From NCBI RefSeq assembly GCF_000325745.1, contig NC_019907.1, positions 516,001 to 580,000 on the forward strand: 64,000 bases of DNA, in the 5' to 3' direction. This DNA comes from Liberibacter crescens BT-1 (GTDB lineage Bacteria > Pseudomonadota > Alphaproteobacteria > Rhizobiales > Rhizobiaceae). Below are positions 23,287 through 31,133 of the stretch, one piece after another; the first letter of the stretch is position 1, and every line of letters starts with the position of its first letter. A model generated the notes under the pieces. The model had not been told where the DNA came from and ran no database searches. It saw only the letters and a program-made list of their open reading frames with translations. The position numbers and the translations under genes are program-made.

Positions 23287-23734
23287 CAGGAATGCTGTTC
23301 ATGCCTGTATTTCAAGATTTTATAAGGCTTTTATGTCTTTTCCCCTGAAGATTCCTGAGGAAGAATACCTTGATGTTTATCTTCATTCGCTTCAGGGATT
23401 ACCTTCATGGGCCTTGCAAAAAGTTACGGATAATCTTGTCTTTGGGATGTATTCCAGCAACAGGGAAATTCTTAAGGGAGTTGTTCCTCTTCCTTCTGTT
23501 TTGGCCTCTCTTGTAAGGAAAGAGGCGGAGGTTTTTATTGGCGTTCTTGAAGTTTTAAAGAGCAGGCTTGGCAGGCTTTTTGAAGAGAGGAGTAATATTT
23601 TGGCTACGAGGCTTGATCTTGTCAGGGAAGAGGAAACGCGTGAAGAGAGGGAGAAGGAAAGACAGGAAGTTGGGAACTTGCTACGGGATTATGTCCGAAA
23701 AAGGATTGGAAAGCAGCATGAAATGGCTTTATGA
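23153..23734 (+). CDS. Unknown replication-module protein (193 aa)
   Basis: The start at 23153 has GGAGG five bases upstream and lies within the end of the YdaU gene in another frame. The N-terminus is a coiled coil (SLEKSITLIDRKIEETKEEIY), the middle globular (AFMSFPLKIPEEEYLDVYLHSLQGLPSWALQKV), and the C-terminus strongly charged (REEETREEREKERQEV). There is no ATPase motif. By position, between the initiator and SSB, it may be a helicase-loading or adaptor protein; I do not recognise it. Confidence 0.65.
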   Translation: MSTRTRLSFPEKITSLEKSITLIDRKIEETKEEIYCMKKDNPSIDRNAVHACISRFYKAFMSFPLKIPEEEYLDVYLHSLQGLPSWALQKVTDNLVFGMYSSNREILKGVVPLPSVLASLVRKEAEVFIGVLEVLKSRLGRLFEERSNILATRLDLVREEETREEREKERQEVGNLLRDYVRKRIGKQHEMAL

Positions 23735-23748
23735 CAGGAGTATTTTCA

Positions 23749-24249
23749 ATGAGCATTAACAGGGCGATATTATTGGGCCATGTTGGCGGTGATCCTGAGA
23801 TCAGGACATTGAACAATGACACGAATGTTGCGCAATTTAATCTGGCGACTTCCGAGCGATGGACGGACAAGGATACGAAAGAGAGGAAGGAACGCACCAA
23901 CTGGCATCGGATCGTTGTTTTTAACCAGCATATTATTGATGTTGTAAGAAACTACGTGAAGAAGGGCAGCAAGGTCGGTATTGAAGGCTCTATTGAGACG
24001 CGGAAATATACGGATAAAAACAACATTGAACGTTCTGTAACGGAGATTGTCTTGCGTCCCTATGATGGTCGTTTGACACTTGAGGATGTGAAGGAGAAGG
24101 GCTCTGGCTCATCGGTTCGTGAGGATGATTACGGCACGGTACGCACAAGGGAGAGTGGCATCAGGCGTGATCCTGATGACAAACGCACGATGATCGGTTC
24201 AGGGCATAACAGCTACGAGCAGGAGCTGGACGATGACATACCGTTCTGA
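23749..24249 (+). CDS. ssb: Single-stranded DNA-binding protein
   Basis: 166 residues from MSINRAILLGHVGGDPEIR, an unmistakable SSB start; GGAG lies eight bases upstream. The OB fold runs through FNLATSERWTDKDTKERKERTNWHRIVVF, and VKKGSKVGIEGSIETRKY to about residue 110. The linker is short, and the C-terminal tip is acidic with the conserved DDDIPF needed for partner binding. Phage SSB would act with the ERF/exonuclease pair and in replication. Confidence 0.95.
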   Translation: MSINRAILLGHVGGDPEIRTLNNDTNVAQFNLATSERWTDKDTKERKERTNWHRIVVFNQHIIDVVRNYVKKGSKVGIEGSIETRKYTDKNNIERSVTEIVLRPYDGRLTLEDVKEKGSGSSVREDDYGTVRTRESGIRRDPDDKRTMIGSGHNSYEQELDDDIPF

Positions 24250-24363
24250 TGAAAGTCTATGGTCTTGAATTGAAAGAAGGGGTGGGATGAAAAGAAAATA
24301 AAAAAAGTCAATAGATTCTTAACAGCTGAAGAATTAAGAATTATCTATAAAACAATACTCTTT

Positions 24364-25521
24364 ATGAGAGCCATAGGAAAATATTTTTATATGCCCCCAG
24401 TTCATTACCGAAAACAGGGATTCCCTCCAAAAAACATAGATATCCTTCGCCTTTCTATTTTGGCTGAAAGAGCTGCTGCGTCTGTATCAAGGTATGATGG
24501 TTTTTTACATGTTTTACCAAATCCTGTGGTTTTTATGTTCAGTTTAACGACTCGAGAGGCGATATTTTCTACGCGTATAGAAGGAACCCGGGCAGAAATA
24601 GACGAAGTCCTTGAGTTCGAAGCAGAAGAAAAAGACAAAAGCATTAACCCTGACTATGAAGAAGTTATAAACTATCGTAACGCTCTTATATTATCAACAG
24701 ATAAAATATTGGAAGAAAAGCTGCCAATTTGTGGCAGGGTTATGCGCGAGGCGCATAAAGTTTTGATGCAAGGTGTTCGTGGGCGCAATAAATCTCCTGG
24801 GCTATATCGGCGGGAGCCCGTTTGGATAGGTAACGATATAATTTTGGAAAACGCCAAGTTTATTCCCTGTAACTGGCCAGAAATAGAAGATGCGATGGGT
24901 CAATTGGAAGAATATATAAACTCCGACCGAATTCCCTACGCCGATTATATAAAACTGGCAATTATACATGCCGAGTTTGAATGTATTCACCCCTTTCTGG
25001 ATGGCAATGGAAGGCTTGGGCGGTTGCTTATCCCTCTTATCATGTTTTATTACGGTCTTATTACGTCTCCCTGCTTTTATATTAGTGCCTATCTTGAACA
25101 GAATAGAGATATGTACTACGAAAATTTGCTGTCAGTATCACGAGATGGTAATTGGCAGGGGTGGATTGAGTTTTTTTTGAAAGCAGTAGAATTTCAGGGA
25201 AAAGAGAATTTTAGGCAAGCCCGCAAGATATGGGATTTATACGGTAGTCTTAAGGAAAGAGTTTTAGGAATAATAAAATCCCCTAACGGGATAAGAACAC
25301 TGGATTTCATTTTTGAAAAACCTGCTTTCACCTCTACCCAGTTACGTGAAAAAACCAACCTTTCAGAGACTACTGCTAAGGATATACTAAAGATTTTTCA
25401 AAAAGCGGGTATTATTCTAAAAAAGCAAAATGCATCAGGAAACAAGCCAGCCTTGTATATCTTCCCAGAATTTTATCAGATACTACAGGAAACTAATCAG
25501 TATTCTGGTGCTTCTGAATAA
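24364..25521 (+). CDS. Fic-family AMP-transferase, class II
   Basis: 385 residues. The catalytic Fic motif is complete: HPFLDGNGRLGR at 209-220 (H209 catalytic, D/E and second-half Gly-Asn-Gly-Arg for ATP). The N-terminal inhibitory helix motif STRIEGT (residues 69-75, form S/T-x3-E-G) is intact, so the enzyme should be auto-inhibited by E73. A C-terminal winged-helix part (FTSTQLREKTNLSETTAKDILKI) follows. The start codon lacks a ribosome binding site; in-frame codons upstream (back to about 24276) look protein-like but offer no ATG or GTG. It transfers AMP to a hydroxyl side chain of an unknown target. It is the first cargo gene after ssb and a plausible toxin or host-control factor. Confidence 0.88.
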   Translation: MRAIGKYFYMPPVHYRKQGFPPKNIDILRLSILAERAAASVSRYDGFLHVLPNPVVFMFSLTTREAIFSTRIEGTRAEIDEVLEFEAEEKDKSINPDYEEVINYRNALILSTDKILEEKLPICGRVMREAHKVLMQGVRGRNKSPGLYRREPVWIGNDIILENAKFIPCNWPEIEDAMGQLEEYINSDRIPYADYIKLAIIHAEFECIHPFLDGNGRLGRLLIPLIMFYYGLITSPCFYISAYLEQNRDMYYENLLSVSRDGNWQGWIEFFLKAVEFQGKENFRQARKIWDLYGSLKERVLGIIKSPNGIRTLDFIFEKPAFTSTQLREKTNLSETTAKDILKIFQKAGIILKKQNASGNKPALYIFPEFYQILQETNQYSGASE

Positions 25522-25534
25522 ATTAACACTTTAC

Positions 25535-25605
25535 CCGCCGACAAAATGATTTGTCGTCCCGTTTCCGCCGACAAAATGATTTGTCGTCCCGTTTCCGCCG
25601 ACAAA
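25535..25605. repeat. 30-bp tandem repeat with internal palindrome (2.4 copies)
   Basis: Units at 25535-25564 and 25565-25594 are identical; a third starts at 25595 and is cut after 11 bp (CCGCCGACAAA). Each full unit contains CGACAAA-ATGA-TTTGTCG, a 7-bp inverted repeat. It lies between fic and the GHKL gene. It could be an iteron-like or regulator-binding array, or a slipped duplication. The frame through it encodes a repeated ICRPVSADKM, but that ORF has no credible start and I do not call it a gene. Confidence 0.75.
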
Positions 25606-25790
25606 TTGTGTGTTTATGGATCACCGTTGACAGCCGTTCTGATGAGAAGATTAACACACCTGTTATTCAGGGTTAGAGCAGAATCCTTGAATAAGGAAAG
25701 CCCATTTTCTGAAAACTATTTTTTAAAAAAACATATTATTTTTTATTTTTTAAAGAAGAAACTTTATTATTTATTACAAAGGATTTAGTA

Positions 25791-27821
25791 ATGACTAATC
25801 GATTCTCTATTTATGGTAGTCATTTCATGGCAAATTTAAGATCAGATTTTATTAGCCGAGTAGCAAGACTTCCTAAGCCAAACACTATTCCGCACAGTCT
25901 TATGCCGTTGTTTGAAGCGGTAAGTAATTCTATTCATTCTACAAAAGAAAAATATGGGGATAGAGTTAAAGAATCAGGTAAGATTATTATTGATATAAAC
26001 CATAATAATGAATCATTTTCTGCGACAATTACAGATAATGGTATAGGGCTTGATAAAGATAATTACCATGCATTTTGTACTCTTGATACAGATCATAAGA
26101 AAAAAATAGGAGGTAAAGGTATAGGACGTATATCGTGGCTTGATTGTTTTGAGAGCATTGATATTCAAAGTGTATATTTAACAGATAATAGTTTACGAAT
26201 CAAAAAATTTAAATTTGTTCTTTCCAACGAAAACCAAATAAAAGATGAAGAAGATAAAGAAACTTCTGGGGAAGAAACTGGTGTAATTATAAGTTTTAAA
26301 GGGTTAAAAGGAAAGTATAGAGATAAGTTTCCTATGTCTTTTGAAGATATATTCCAGCATTTTTCCTCACATTTTATTACTACATTTGTTCAAGACAATG
26401 TCCCAAATATTGTTTTACACTTTAATAAAGAAACTGCTGTTTTCCCTAAATATATAGAAAAAAATATTATTGAGCGCCGAGAATTTCAATCTCTGAAGTC
26501 TTCTTTTGGGAGAGATTTTTCTTTACAATTATTTAGATGCAAAGCAGAAACAAGTACTAATTTTTCCTCTGCAAACCATATGCATTTTATAGCCAACGAA
26601 AGGACTGTACTTTCTCAAAGTTTAGATAACAGATTAGGATTTGGGGCTTTTGGGGAAAACGAAAACGAAGTTTTACACGGTATAATTACAGGTTCTTACC
26701 TAGATGAAAATGTAAACCAAGATAGAACGATGTTTATGTTTGGTAAAGAGACCAAACATAAAATAATAAACGATGTGTGCATAGAAAAAATTAATTTTTT
26801 TATTGAAGATGCTGTCAAAAAACATCGAGAGAAACAAAAGGGTTTTATTATAGATATCATTCAGAGTAGCCCATCATATGGGTTTGCTTCTCTAGACTAT
26901 TTGTTAGAAAAAGTTCCCAATGACGCAAACAATAAAGAAGGTGTTTATAAAGCACTTTCTGTTGAGAAGTTTAGAGTTGATAAAAAACAAAGAGAAAAAA
27001 TAGAAGAAGTATTAAAGACATTAAATAATAGTAAATTTAATATTGAGTTCTTAAAAGAAGAGGTATCTTCATTAAGCAAATCTGTTTCAGAATCTGAAAC
27101 AAGATCCCTTGCTGAATATGTTGTGCATCGCAAAAGTATTTTGAAGATTTTAAAAACCATTTTAATGCGTGTTAAACAAAGGAATGATGGCGAATTCACT
27201 TATGTAGATGAACGCTTTTTACACGATATAATTTGTCCCCGAAAATCAAACTCTCTTTTTAACATTCAAGGAACTTCTGAAAAAGCTGAAGCTGTTTCTC
27301 ATAATTTATGGGTTATTGATGAGCGGATGACTTACTCGAAATATTTTTGTTCTGATATAGAAACCAAAAAAATAACTCAAGCTGCAGGAGATAAAACCAG
27401 AGCAGATGTTGTTGTTTTTGATAGTGTTTATGGCTTGAGTTATAATGGTAATAATTCTGAAATTCTTCTTGCTGAATTTAAAAAACCAGGACGTACTAAA
27501 TATGAAATGTCTGTGATCAAACAGATAAATAAATATATCAAAAATATTATAGATGGAAAAGCGATTGATATTAATGGAAGACCGATAGTAGTAGATAGAA
27601 ATAGCGTAAAATTTAGATGCTATATTATAGCTGATATTATAGGCGACCTCTTGGAAGAGGTAGATACTCTCTGGATGACCACTTTAAACGGAAGAGGTAG
27701 ATATACACCACTTTCGGGTATTGCTAAAGGCTCGATTGAAATAATAGGGTGGGATGATCTTCTTCAAGACGCTGAAGAAAGAAATAAAATATTTTTTGAG
27801 CATCTCAATATAGCAACTTAG
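25791..27821 (+). CDS. GHKL ATPase with C-terminal PD-(D/E)XK-like domain
   Basis: 676 residues. The N-terminal 200 or so form a GHKL (Hsp90/MutL/MORC-type) ATPase: N-box FEAVSNSIHS (E42, N46), G1 box TDNGIGLD (D82-G86), G2 box GGKGIGRISW (107-112). A charged helical middle (about 370-450) follows. The C-terminus has RADVVVFDS (D539) and LLAEFKKPGR (E562, K564), the spacing of a PD-(D/E)XK nuclease core, then YIIADIIGDLLEEV. AAGGA lies before the ATG. Some MORC/MutL-like ATPases belong to restriction systems, and the EFKKPG core recalls Shedu-like nucleases. I infer a single-gene defence or exclusion effector. The gene is much more AT-rich than the phage core. Confidence 0.85.
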   Translation: MTNRFSIYGSHFMANLRSDFISRVARLPKPNTIPHSLMPLFEAVSNSIHSTKEKYGDRVKESGKIIIDINHNNESFSATITDNGIGLDKDNYHAFCTLDTDHKKKIGGKGIGRISWLDCFESIDIQSVYLTDNSLRIKKFKFVLSNENQIKDEEDKETSGEETGVIISFKGLKGKYRDKFPMSFEDIFQHFSSHFITTFVQDNVPNIVLHFNKETAVFPKYIEKNIIERREFQSLKSSFGRDFSLQLFRCKAETSTNFSSANHMHFIANERTVLSQSLDNRLGFGAFGENENEVLHGIITGSYLDENVNQDRTMFMFGKETKHKIINDVCIEKINFFIEDAVKKHREKQKGFIIDIIQSSPSYGFASLDYLLEKVPNDANNKEGVYKALSVEKFRVDKKQREKIEEVLKTLNNSKFNIEFLKEEVSSLSKSVSESETRSLAEYVVHRKSILKILKTILMRVKQRNDGEFTYVDERFLHDIICPRKSNSLFNIQGTSEKAEAVSHNLWVIDERMTYSKYFCSDIETKKITQAAGDKTRADVVVFDSVYGLSYNGNNSEILLAEFKKPGRTKYEMSVIKQINKYIKNIIDGKAIDINGRPIVVDRNSVKFRCYIIADIIGDLLEEVDTLWMTTLNGRGRYTPLSGIAKGSIEIIGWDDLLQDAEERNKIFFEHLNIAT

Positions 27822-27858
27822 GGTAGACGTTTCCTTGTATAAAAGAAATTTTTAAAAG

Positions 27859-28164
27859 ATGAAAACATTAAATGCTCACCAAGATGTACAAATTACATCG
27901 CTTCCATTAAGTGAAGAGGATCGAATAGATTTCATCGAAAGGGCAAACGAGGTTTTTGAAACAGTCATGTTACGGATAGAGCCTTTCAATCCAGAGCTGA
28001 CTCGCAAACTTTGGAGTGCAGAGGATTACATTGATAACCATCTGCTAAAAGCAGATATGTTGCCTATCGGTAGGGAATACGCTCTGTCGTTGATTGAGGC
28101 TTTTTTATGGATCTATGTTGTTGAGCTGGCTGCCGAAGCAGATGAACAGGCCGAAATGCAATGA
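27859..28164 (+). CDS. Unknown small protein after the GHKL gene (101 aa)
   Basis: 101 residues, helical, acidic (LSEEDRIDFIERANEVFETVMLRIEPFNPE, then EYALSLIEAFLWIYVVELAAEADEQ). It starts 37 bp after the GHKL gene on the same strand, which suggests co-transcription. Its composition is closer to the phage core than to the GHKL gene, so it may instead be an older phage gene beside which the cargo was inserted. Ribosome binding site weak. Not recognised. Confidence 0.5.
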   Translation: MKTLNAHQDVQITSLPLSEEDRIDFIERANEVFETVMLRIEPFNPELTRKLWSAEDYIDNHLLKADMLPIGREYALSLIEAFLWIYVVELAAEADEQAEMQ

Positions 28165-28241
28165 TATAGGCTGATTTTTTTGCCCTCAAAAAGTGACTGG
28201 CAAATGAATTTGTGCTCCAAAAGTGACAGGCGGACGCTGAA

Positions 28242-28598
28242 TCAATGCCCTAGAAAAGGTGCTCCAAACCTGAGTAAAGTAAAGCTGGCTCCCATAACAA
28301 CAAAGATAATCGTTACAATCTGAATCGTGGTAGGTATGTTGGTTAGCTTTCCTTCAATGCCAAGGATTTTACCTTTTATCTCGGCTATTTCCTTGCCTTG
28401 CACTTCTATCTTCGCACTGAGGTTTGTATTAACAGCTGCTATCTCCTTGCTGAGAGCGGCTATACTCGTATCTATCTTCGCCTCAAGTTTATCGAAACGT
28501 TTATCAATATTCTCGAGCCCTCTCTCAAGGAGGGTGATACGCACTTCATGATCATTTGTGCGGTCGTATGATTCACGTTTTTCAGCGGTGTTTGACAT
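28242..28598 (-). CDS. Small coiled-coil protein with C-terminal membrane anchor (copy 4)
   Basis: 118 residues, starting MSNTAEKRESYDRTNDHEVR as in copy 2. The coiled coil is longer (KIDTSIAALSKEIAAVNTNLSAKIEVQGKEIAEIKGKI), so the family varies by heptad insertion. One membrane helix (IQIVTIIFVVMGASFTLL) and RFGAPFLGH close it. The 5' 138 bases are about 97% identical to copy 2, in inverted orientation 11 kb away. The promoter is of the leaderless type. Confidence 0.72.
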   Translation of the reverse strand: MSNTAEKRESYDRTNDHEVRITLLERGLENIDKRFDKLEAKIDTSIAALSKEIAAVNTNLSAKIEVQGKEIAEIKGKILGIEGKLTNIPTTIQIVTIIFVVMGASFTLLRFGAPFLGH

Positions 28599-28604
28599 GG
28601 GTTG

Positions 28605-28633
28605 ATTATGAAAGAAGAGGGTTGAAGAGTCAA
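28605..28633 (-). promoter_or_regulatory. Leaderless-type promoter of copy 4
   Basis: TTGACT at 28633-28628, a 17-bp spacer, CATAAT at 28610-28605, six bases, ATG at 28598. The spacer has the same CTTCAACCCTCTTC string as copy 5. Confidence 0.72.
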
Positions 28634-28654
28634 GGGTTGAGTTTGTCGTAAAAT

Positions 28655-28948
28655 TTAGATCCAGTGAAAGCCTTTGGCTATAAGTCCTGCGAGGGCAGCA
28701 AGAGCACCAAATATAAGATACGATACGTTGTAGATTTTATCAGTCAGGCGTTTCTCAACATGTGCTATTTCAGTCCTGACTTCTGCTATCTCAGTGCGTA
28801 CGTTTGCTATCCGATCATTCAAACGATTTTCGGCATTAGCGATGTCGGCTTTTGTCGCCAGATATTCGAAGCCTGTTTCCAGACGTACGACTCTTGCTTC
28901 CATTGAACTCTTCGGAGGCGTTTCTCTTTTTTCTGCAGGTGTAGACAT
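28655..28948 (-). CDS. Small coiled-coil protein with C-terminal membrane anchor (copy 5)
   Basis: 97 residues, closest to copy 1: RVVRLETGFEYLATKADI at the start, a heptad region with a small internal repeat (VRTEIAEVRTEIAHVEKRL), a membrane helix (VSYLIFGALAALAGLIA) and KGFHWI. The truncated copy at 15682-15831 derives from a relative of this gene. It lies 56 bp upstream of copy 4 on the same strand, each with its own promoter. Function unknown. Confidence 0.7.
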   Translation of the reverse strand: MSTPAEKRETPPKSSMEARVVRLETGFEYLATKADIANAENRLNDRIANVRTEIAEVRTEIAHVEKRLTDKIYNVSYLIFGALAALAGLIAKGFHWI

Positions 28949-28954
28949 ATTGAT

Positions 28955-28983
28955 ATTGTGGATGAAGAGGGTTGAAGAGTCAA
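28955..28983 (-). promoter_or_regulatory. Leaderless-type promoter of copy 5
   Basis: TTGACT at 28983-28978, a 17-bp spacer, CACAAT at 28960-28955, six bases, ATG at 28948. Confidence 0.7.
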
Positions 28984-29075
28984 GTTGTATTCTATGCTAT
29001 CGTGGTGTCTGCATTAATGGTGATATTGGTAGAGTTGGTAATTGGCTACCTGATGATAGTATACATGGTTAACTG

Positions 29076-29216
29076 ATGCTATTCTACATATATGTTTCTA
29101 TGGCTATTCAAGGTTTTTTGATGGTATTAATGTCGCTTTTAATGATAACTCTTGTTGGTTTTTTTGGTTATGGCATTGATAAGTTATTCTTTAAAAGGTT
29201 ACGAGAATGTTGTTGA
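29076..29216 (+). CDS. Possible small membrane protein (46 aa), perhaps frameshifted
   Basis: ATG at 29076 gives 46 residues dominated by hydrophobic helix (VSMAIQGFLMVLMSLLMITL, then VGFFGYGIDKLFFKRLRECC). Just before the stop, another frame opens and continues ENVVDLLSINGEKAKEKLEQF to a TGA near 29308, which looks coding. A single frameshift near 29200 could join them into a longer protein. No good ribosome binding site is seen. Apart from this, the region 28984-29287 holds nothing I can call. Confidence 0.35.
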   Translation: MLFYIYVSMAIQGFLMVLMSLLMITLVGFFGYGIDKLFFKRLRECC

Positions 29217-29287
29217 TTTGTTAAGCATTAACGGAGAGAAAGCGAAAGAGAAATTAGAACAATTTATCTCTCCTGGATCTTTCAGGG

Positions 29288-29587
29288 TCATAGCTCTAGG
29301 TGTTTGATATTAAGATATACCTTATCCCTGGTTTGTATTTTGAAAATAAATATTTCGTTACGGCTTTCATTAATACAATACAATATACGATACTTTCCAA
29401 CCTTTTTACGGTAACCTGGATTATTGCTGATCTCTGACATGCCTCTAATTTTTCTAACCCCAGAAGGACGTGGATTGGAAGCCAAAGAAGCTATTTTATT
29501 TATTATTTGTTTCCTGTTTTTGGATTGGATATTCTCAAGGTATTTTAATGATTCTTCTGAATAGGCGATAGAAAAACATATGGTCAT
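29288..29587 (-). CDS. RelE/ParE-family toxin
   Basis: 99 residues with the RelE/ParE fold pattern: two N-terminal helices (SEESLKYLENIQSKNRKQIINKI), then GVRKIRGM, YRKKVGKYRILYCIN and EIFIFKIQTRDKVYLN. The YRxxVGxYRILY and IFIFKIxxRDKVY elements are characteristic. Such toxins cleave ribosome-bound mRNA or block gyrase. It is the second gene of a pair: its ATG overlaps the stop of the ImmA/IrrE gene by four bases. No Phd, RelB or XRE antitoxin gene is adjacent. Confidence 0.8.
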   Translation of the reverse strand: MTICFSIAYSEESLKYLENIQSKNRKQIINKIASLASNPRPSGVRKIRGMSEISNNPGYRKKVGKYRILYCINESRNEIFIFKIQTRDKVYLNIKHLEL

Positions 29588-30249
29588 AAATACCTTAAGC
29601 GTTGGATTCTCTCTTCAAGTTGTTTACCACGCACCCATTTGTCTGGGTTTTTCTTATAAGAATCCATGATTTCTTTAATATCAATAGCGTCAAGATAATC
29701 TTCTACTTCAGCATCAATATTTTCTAATCTTTTTTGTACATATTCTTTAGAAACACAAAAAATGGATGCAAGACTAGAAATATTTATTCCTTTGATAACA
29801 ATAGGCATAAGAAGCTTATACGGCATAAGAAGATTTAAAGAAAAAAAGTCGGCTTCTGCTTCCAATATCGTTTCTTTATCTGTCTTGAGCCGCAACATTT
29901 TATCGTGTTTTGTAGAATCAGGATCGGAAAAATTTTTGTGCAAAATCCAGTGTCCAATTTCATGTCCAATAGTAAAAGCTATATCCTCTTTACTATCTAT
30001 CATATTTACAACTATTCTGGGTTCGTCAAGCTGTATTACACCTGAGACAAGATTAGTATATTCATGTCCCATGGGGCTATAACGAACTTCAATACCTAGA
30101 TTATTGGCGATCGACTCTACTGGTACCGGTGGTTCACTAATGTTTTTAGTAAGCTTTTCAACTTCTAACTGGGTTAATTCATAGATTCTATCGCTAACTT
30201 TAATGTTAGGTGAACCCCCAAGTACCTTACCTTTGACACTGTAAGACAT
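29584..30249 (-). CDS. ImmA/IrrE-family metallopeptidase, partner of the RelE-like toxin
   Basis: 221 residues from MSYSVKGKVLGG, chosen because GGAGAAG lies five bases upstream; the longer frame to 30315 would add an unrelated hydrophobic stretch. It has SIANNLGIEV and the zinc motif TIGHEIGHWILH (H96, E97, H100), then ILEAEADFFSLNLLMP giving the third ligand, as in ImmA of ICEBs1 and IrrE. These proteases cut XRE repressors. The C-terminal 70 residues (from CVSKEYVQKRL) are helical and may bind the toxin. The four-base overlap with the toxin gene implies one functional unit. Confidence 0.85.
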   Translation of the reverse strand: MSYSVKGKVLGGSPNIKVSDRIYELTQLEVEKLTKNISEPPVPVESIANNLGIEVRYSPMGHEYTNLVSGVIQLDEPRIVVNMIDSKEDIAFTIGHEIGHWILHKNFSDPDSTKHDKMLRLKTDKETILEAEADFFSLNLLMPYKLLMPIVIKGINISSLASIFCVSKEYVQKRLENIDAEVEDYLDAIDIKEIMDSYKKNPDKWVRGKQLEERIQRLRYL

Positions 30250-30528
30250 CAATCTTCTCCAATAAAAGCAATAATATATCCTAAAAAAGGTTATCAACTT
30301 ATCAAAGATAAACATGGTTATCTTAGCTTTGTATAAGCCTCAAAGCAATATGCTTTATTTGAATTACGAAAGAAAAATACACTTGAGAAGAATCCATGTT
30401 GATTTTTTCGACCAACTTGTAGGCCAAAAAACATGGATTTGTTTTGTTTAAAGGCAGGATTTTGAGGGGTTTCAAGGTTTGTGTTATTATGGTAAAGGAA
30501 TAGCAGGTTTTGTTTTTGGAGTTTGTCC

Positions 30529-31026
30529 TTGAAGCACAGGAAGAATGATATTGTTTGTGTAGAGGTTGAGAACCCGCTGTATTTATCATCGCATGGGGAG
30601 AGCGTCACCAATCCGCGTCATATTATGGCACATGTTAACGTTGGAGAGAGTGCGATAACGACATTGGCGGTACGCGGCCATATTGATGCCTGTCAGGCGC
30701 GTGCTGCGGTACGATTTCGTGCTTTATGGGAAGCTGCGGGCGGCATGGACTATGTAAGCGTGAACCTTGATGGGATTCGTGTTGATGGTGGCGCGAGGAA
30801 TGACGGGATAACGGAGAATCGTATGTCAGCGTTGCAGCAGCTTGTTGCCTGTCGTAATCTTTTGGGCGTTCGGGCTTATGGACTGATGATTGCAGTCGCA
30901 GGGCAGGGAAAGGCGATATCGGATATGGGACATACAAAACATGAGAAAAATATAATTGCATCCAATATTAAGAACTGTCTTGAAGATTTAGCTATTTATT
31001 GGGGATATAAGAGTAAGGACGTTTAA
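30529..31026 (+). CDS. Phage protein upstream of the late operon (possible late regulator)
   Basis: 165 residues from a TTG at 30529, with GGAG seven bases upstream; another TTG at 30523 is too close to that site. The core runs NPRHIMAHVNVGESAITTLAVRGHIDACQARAAVRFRALWEAAGG, then RMSALQQLVACRNLLGVRAYGLMIAVAGQG and LEDLAIYWGY. This resembles the DUF6456-type proteins found before the small terminase gene in many alphaproteobacterial phages; the match is from memory. It sits where lambda keeps Q, and a strong terminator follows, so an antiterminator or late activator role is an attractive inference. Confidence 0.7.
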   Translation: MKHRKNDIVCVEVENPLYLSSHGESVTNPRHIMAHVNVGESAITTLAVRGHIDACQARAAVRFRALWEAAGGMDYVSVNLDGIRVDGGARNDGITENRMSALQQLVACRNLLGVRAYGLMIAVAGQGKAISDMGHTKHEKNIIASNIKNCLEDLAIYWGYKSKDV

Positions 31027-31133
31027 TATTTTATTGACAGCCTCTTGACTTGGTTTACCCAAATGCCTACTTGACACTTATGTGCAGCATTGCATGCCTG
31101 AGGGTGTGTAGTGCTTTTTTTATATGTTTTTGA

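Noticed and set aside
25535-25605. CRISPR array
   Set aside because: The 30-bp units are contiguous without unique spacers, only 2.4 copies, and no cas genes are present.
25546-25788. ORF with repeated ICRPVSADKM
   Set aside because: It exists only because a 30-bp tandem repeat is divisible by three; no ribosome binding site, and the rest is low-complexity AT-rich sequence.
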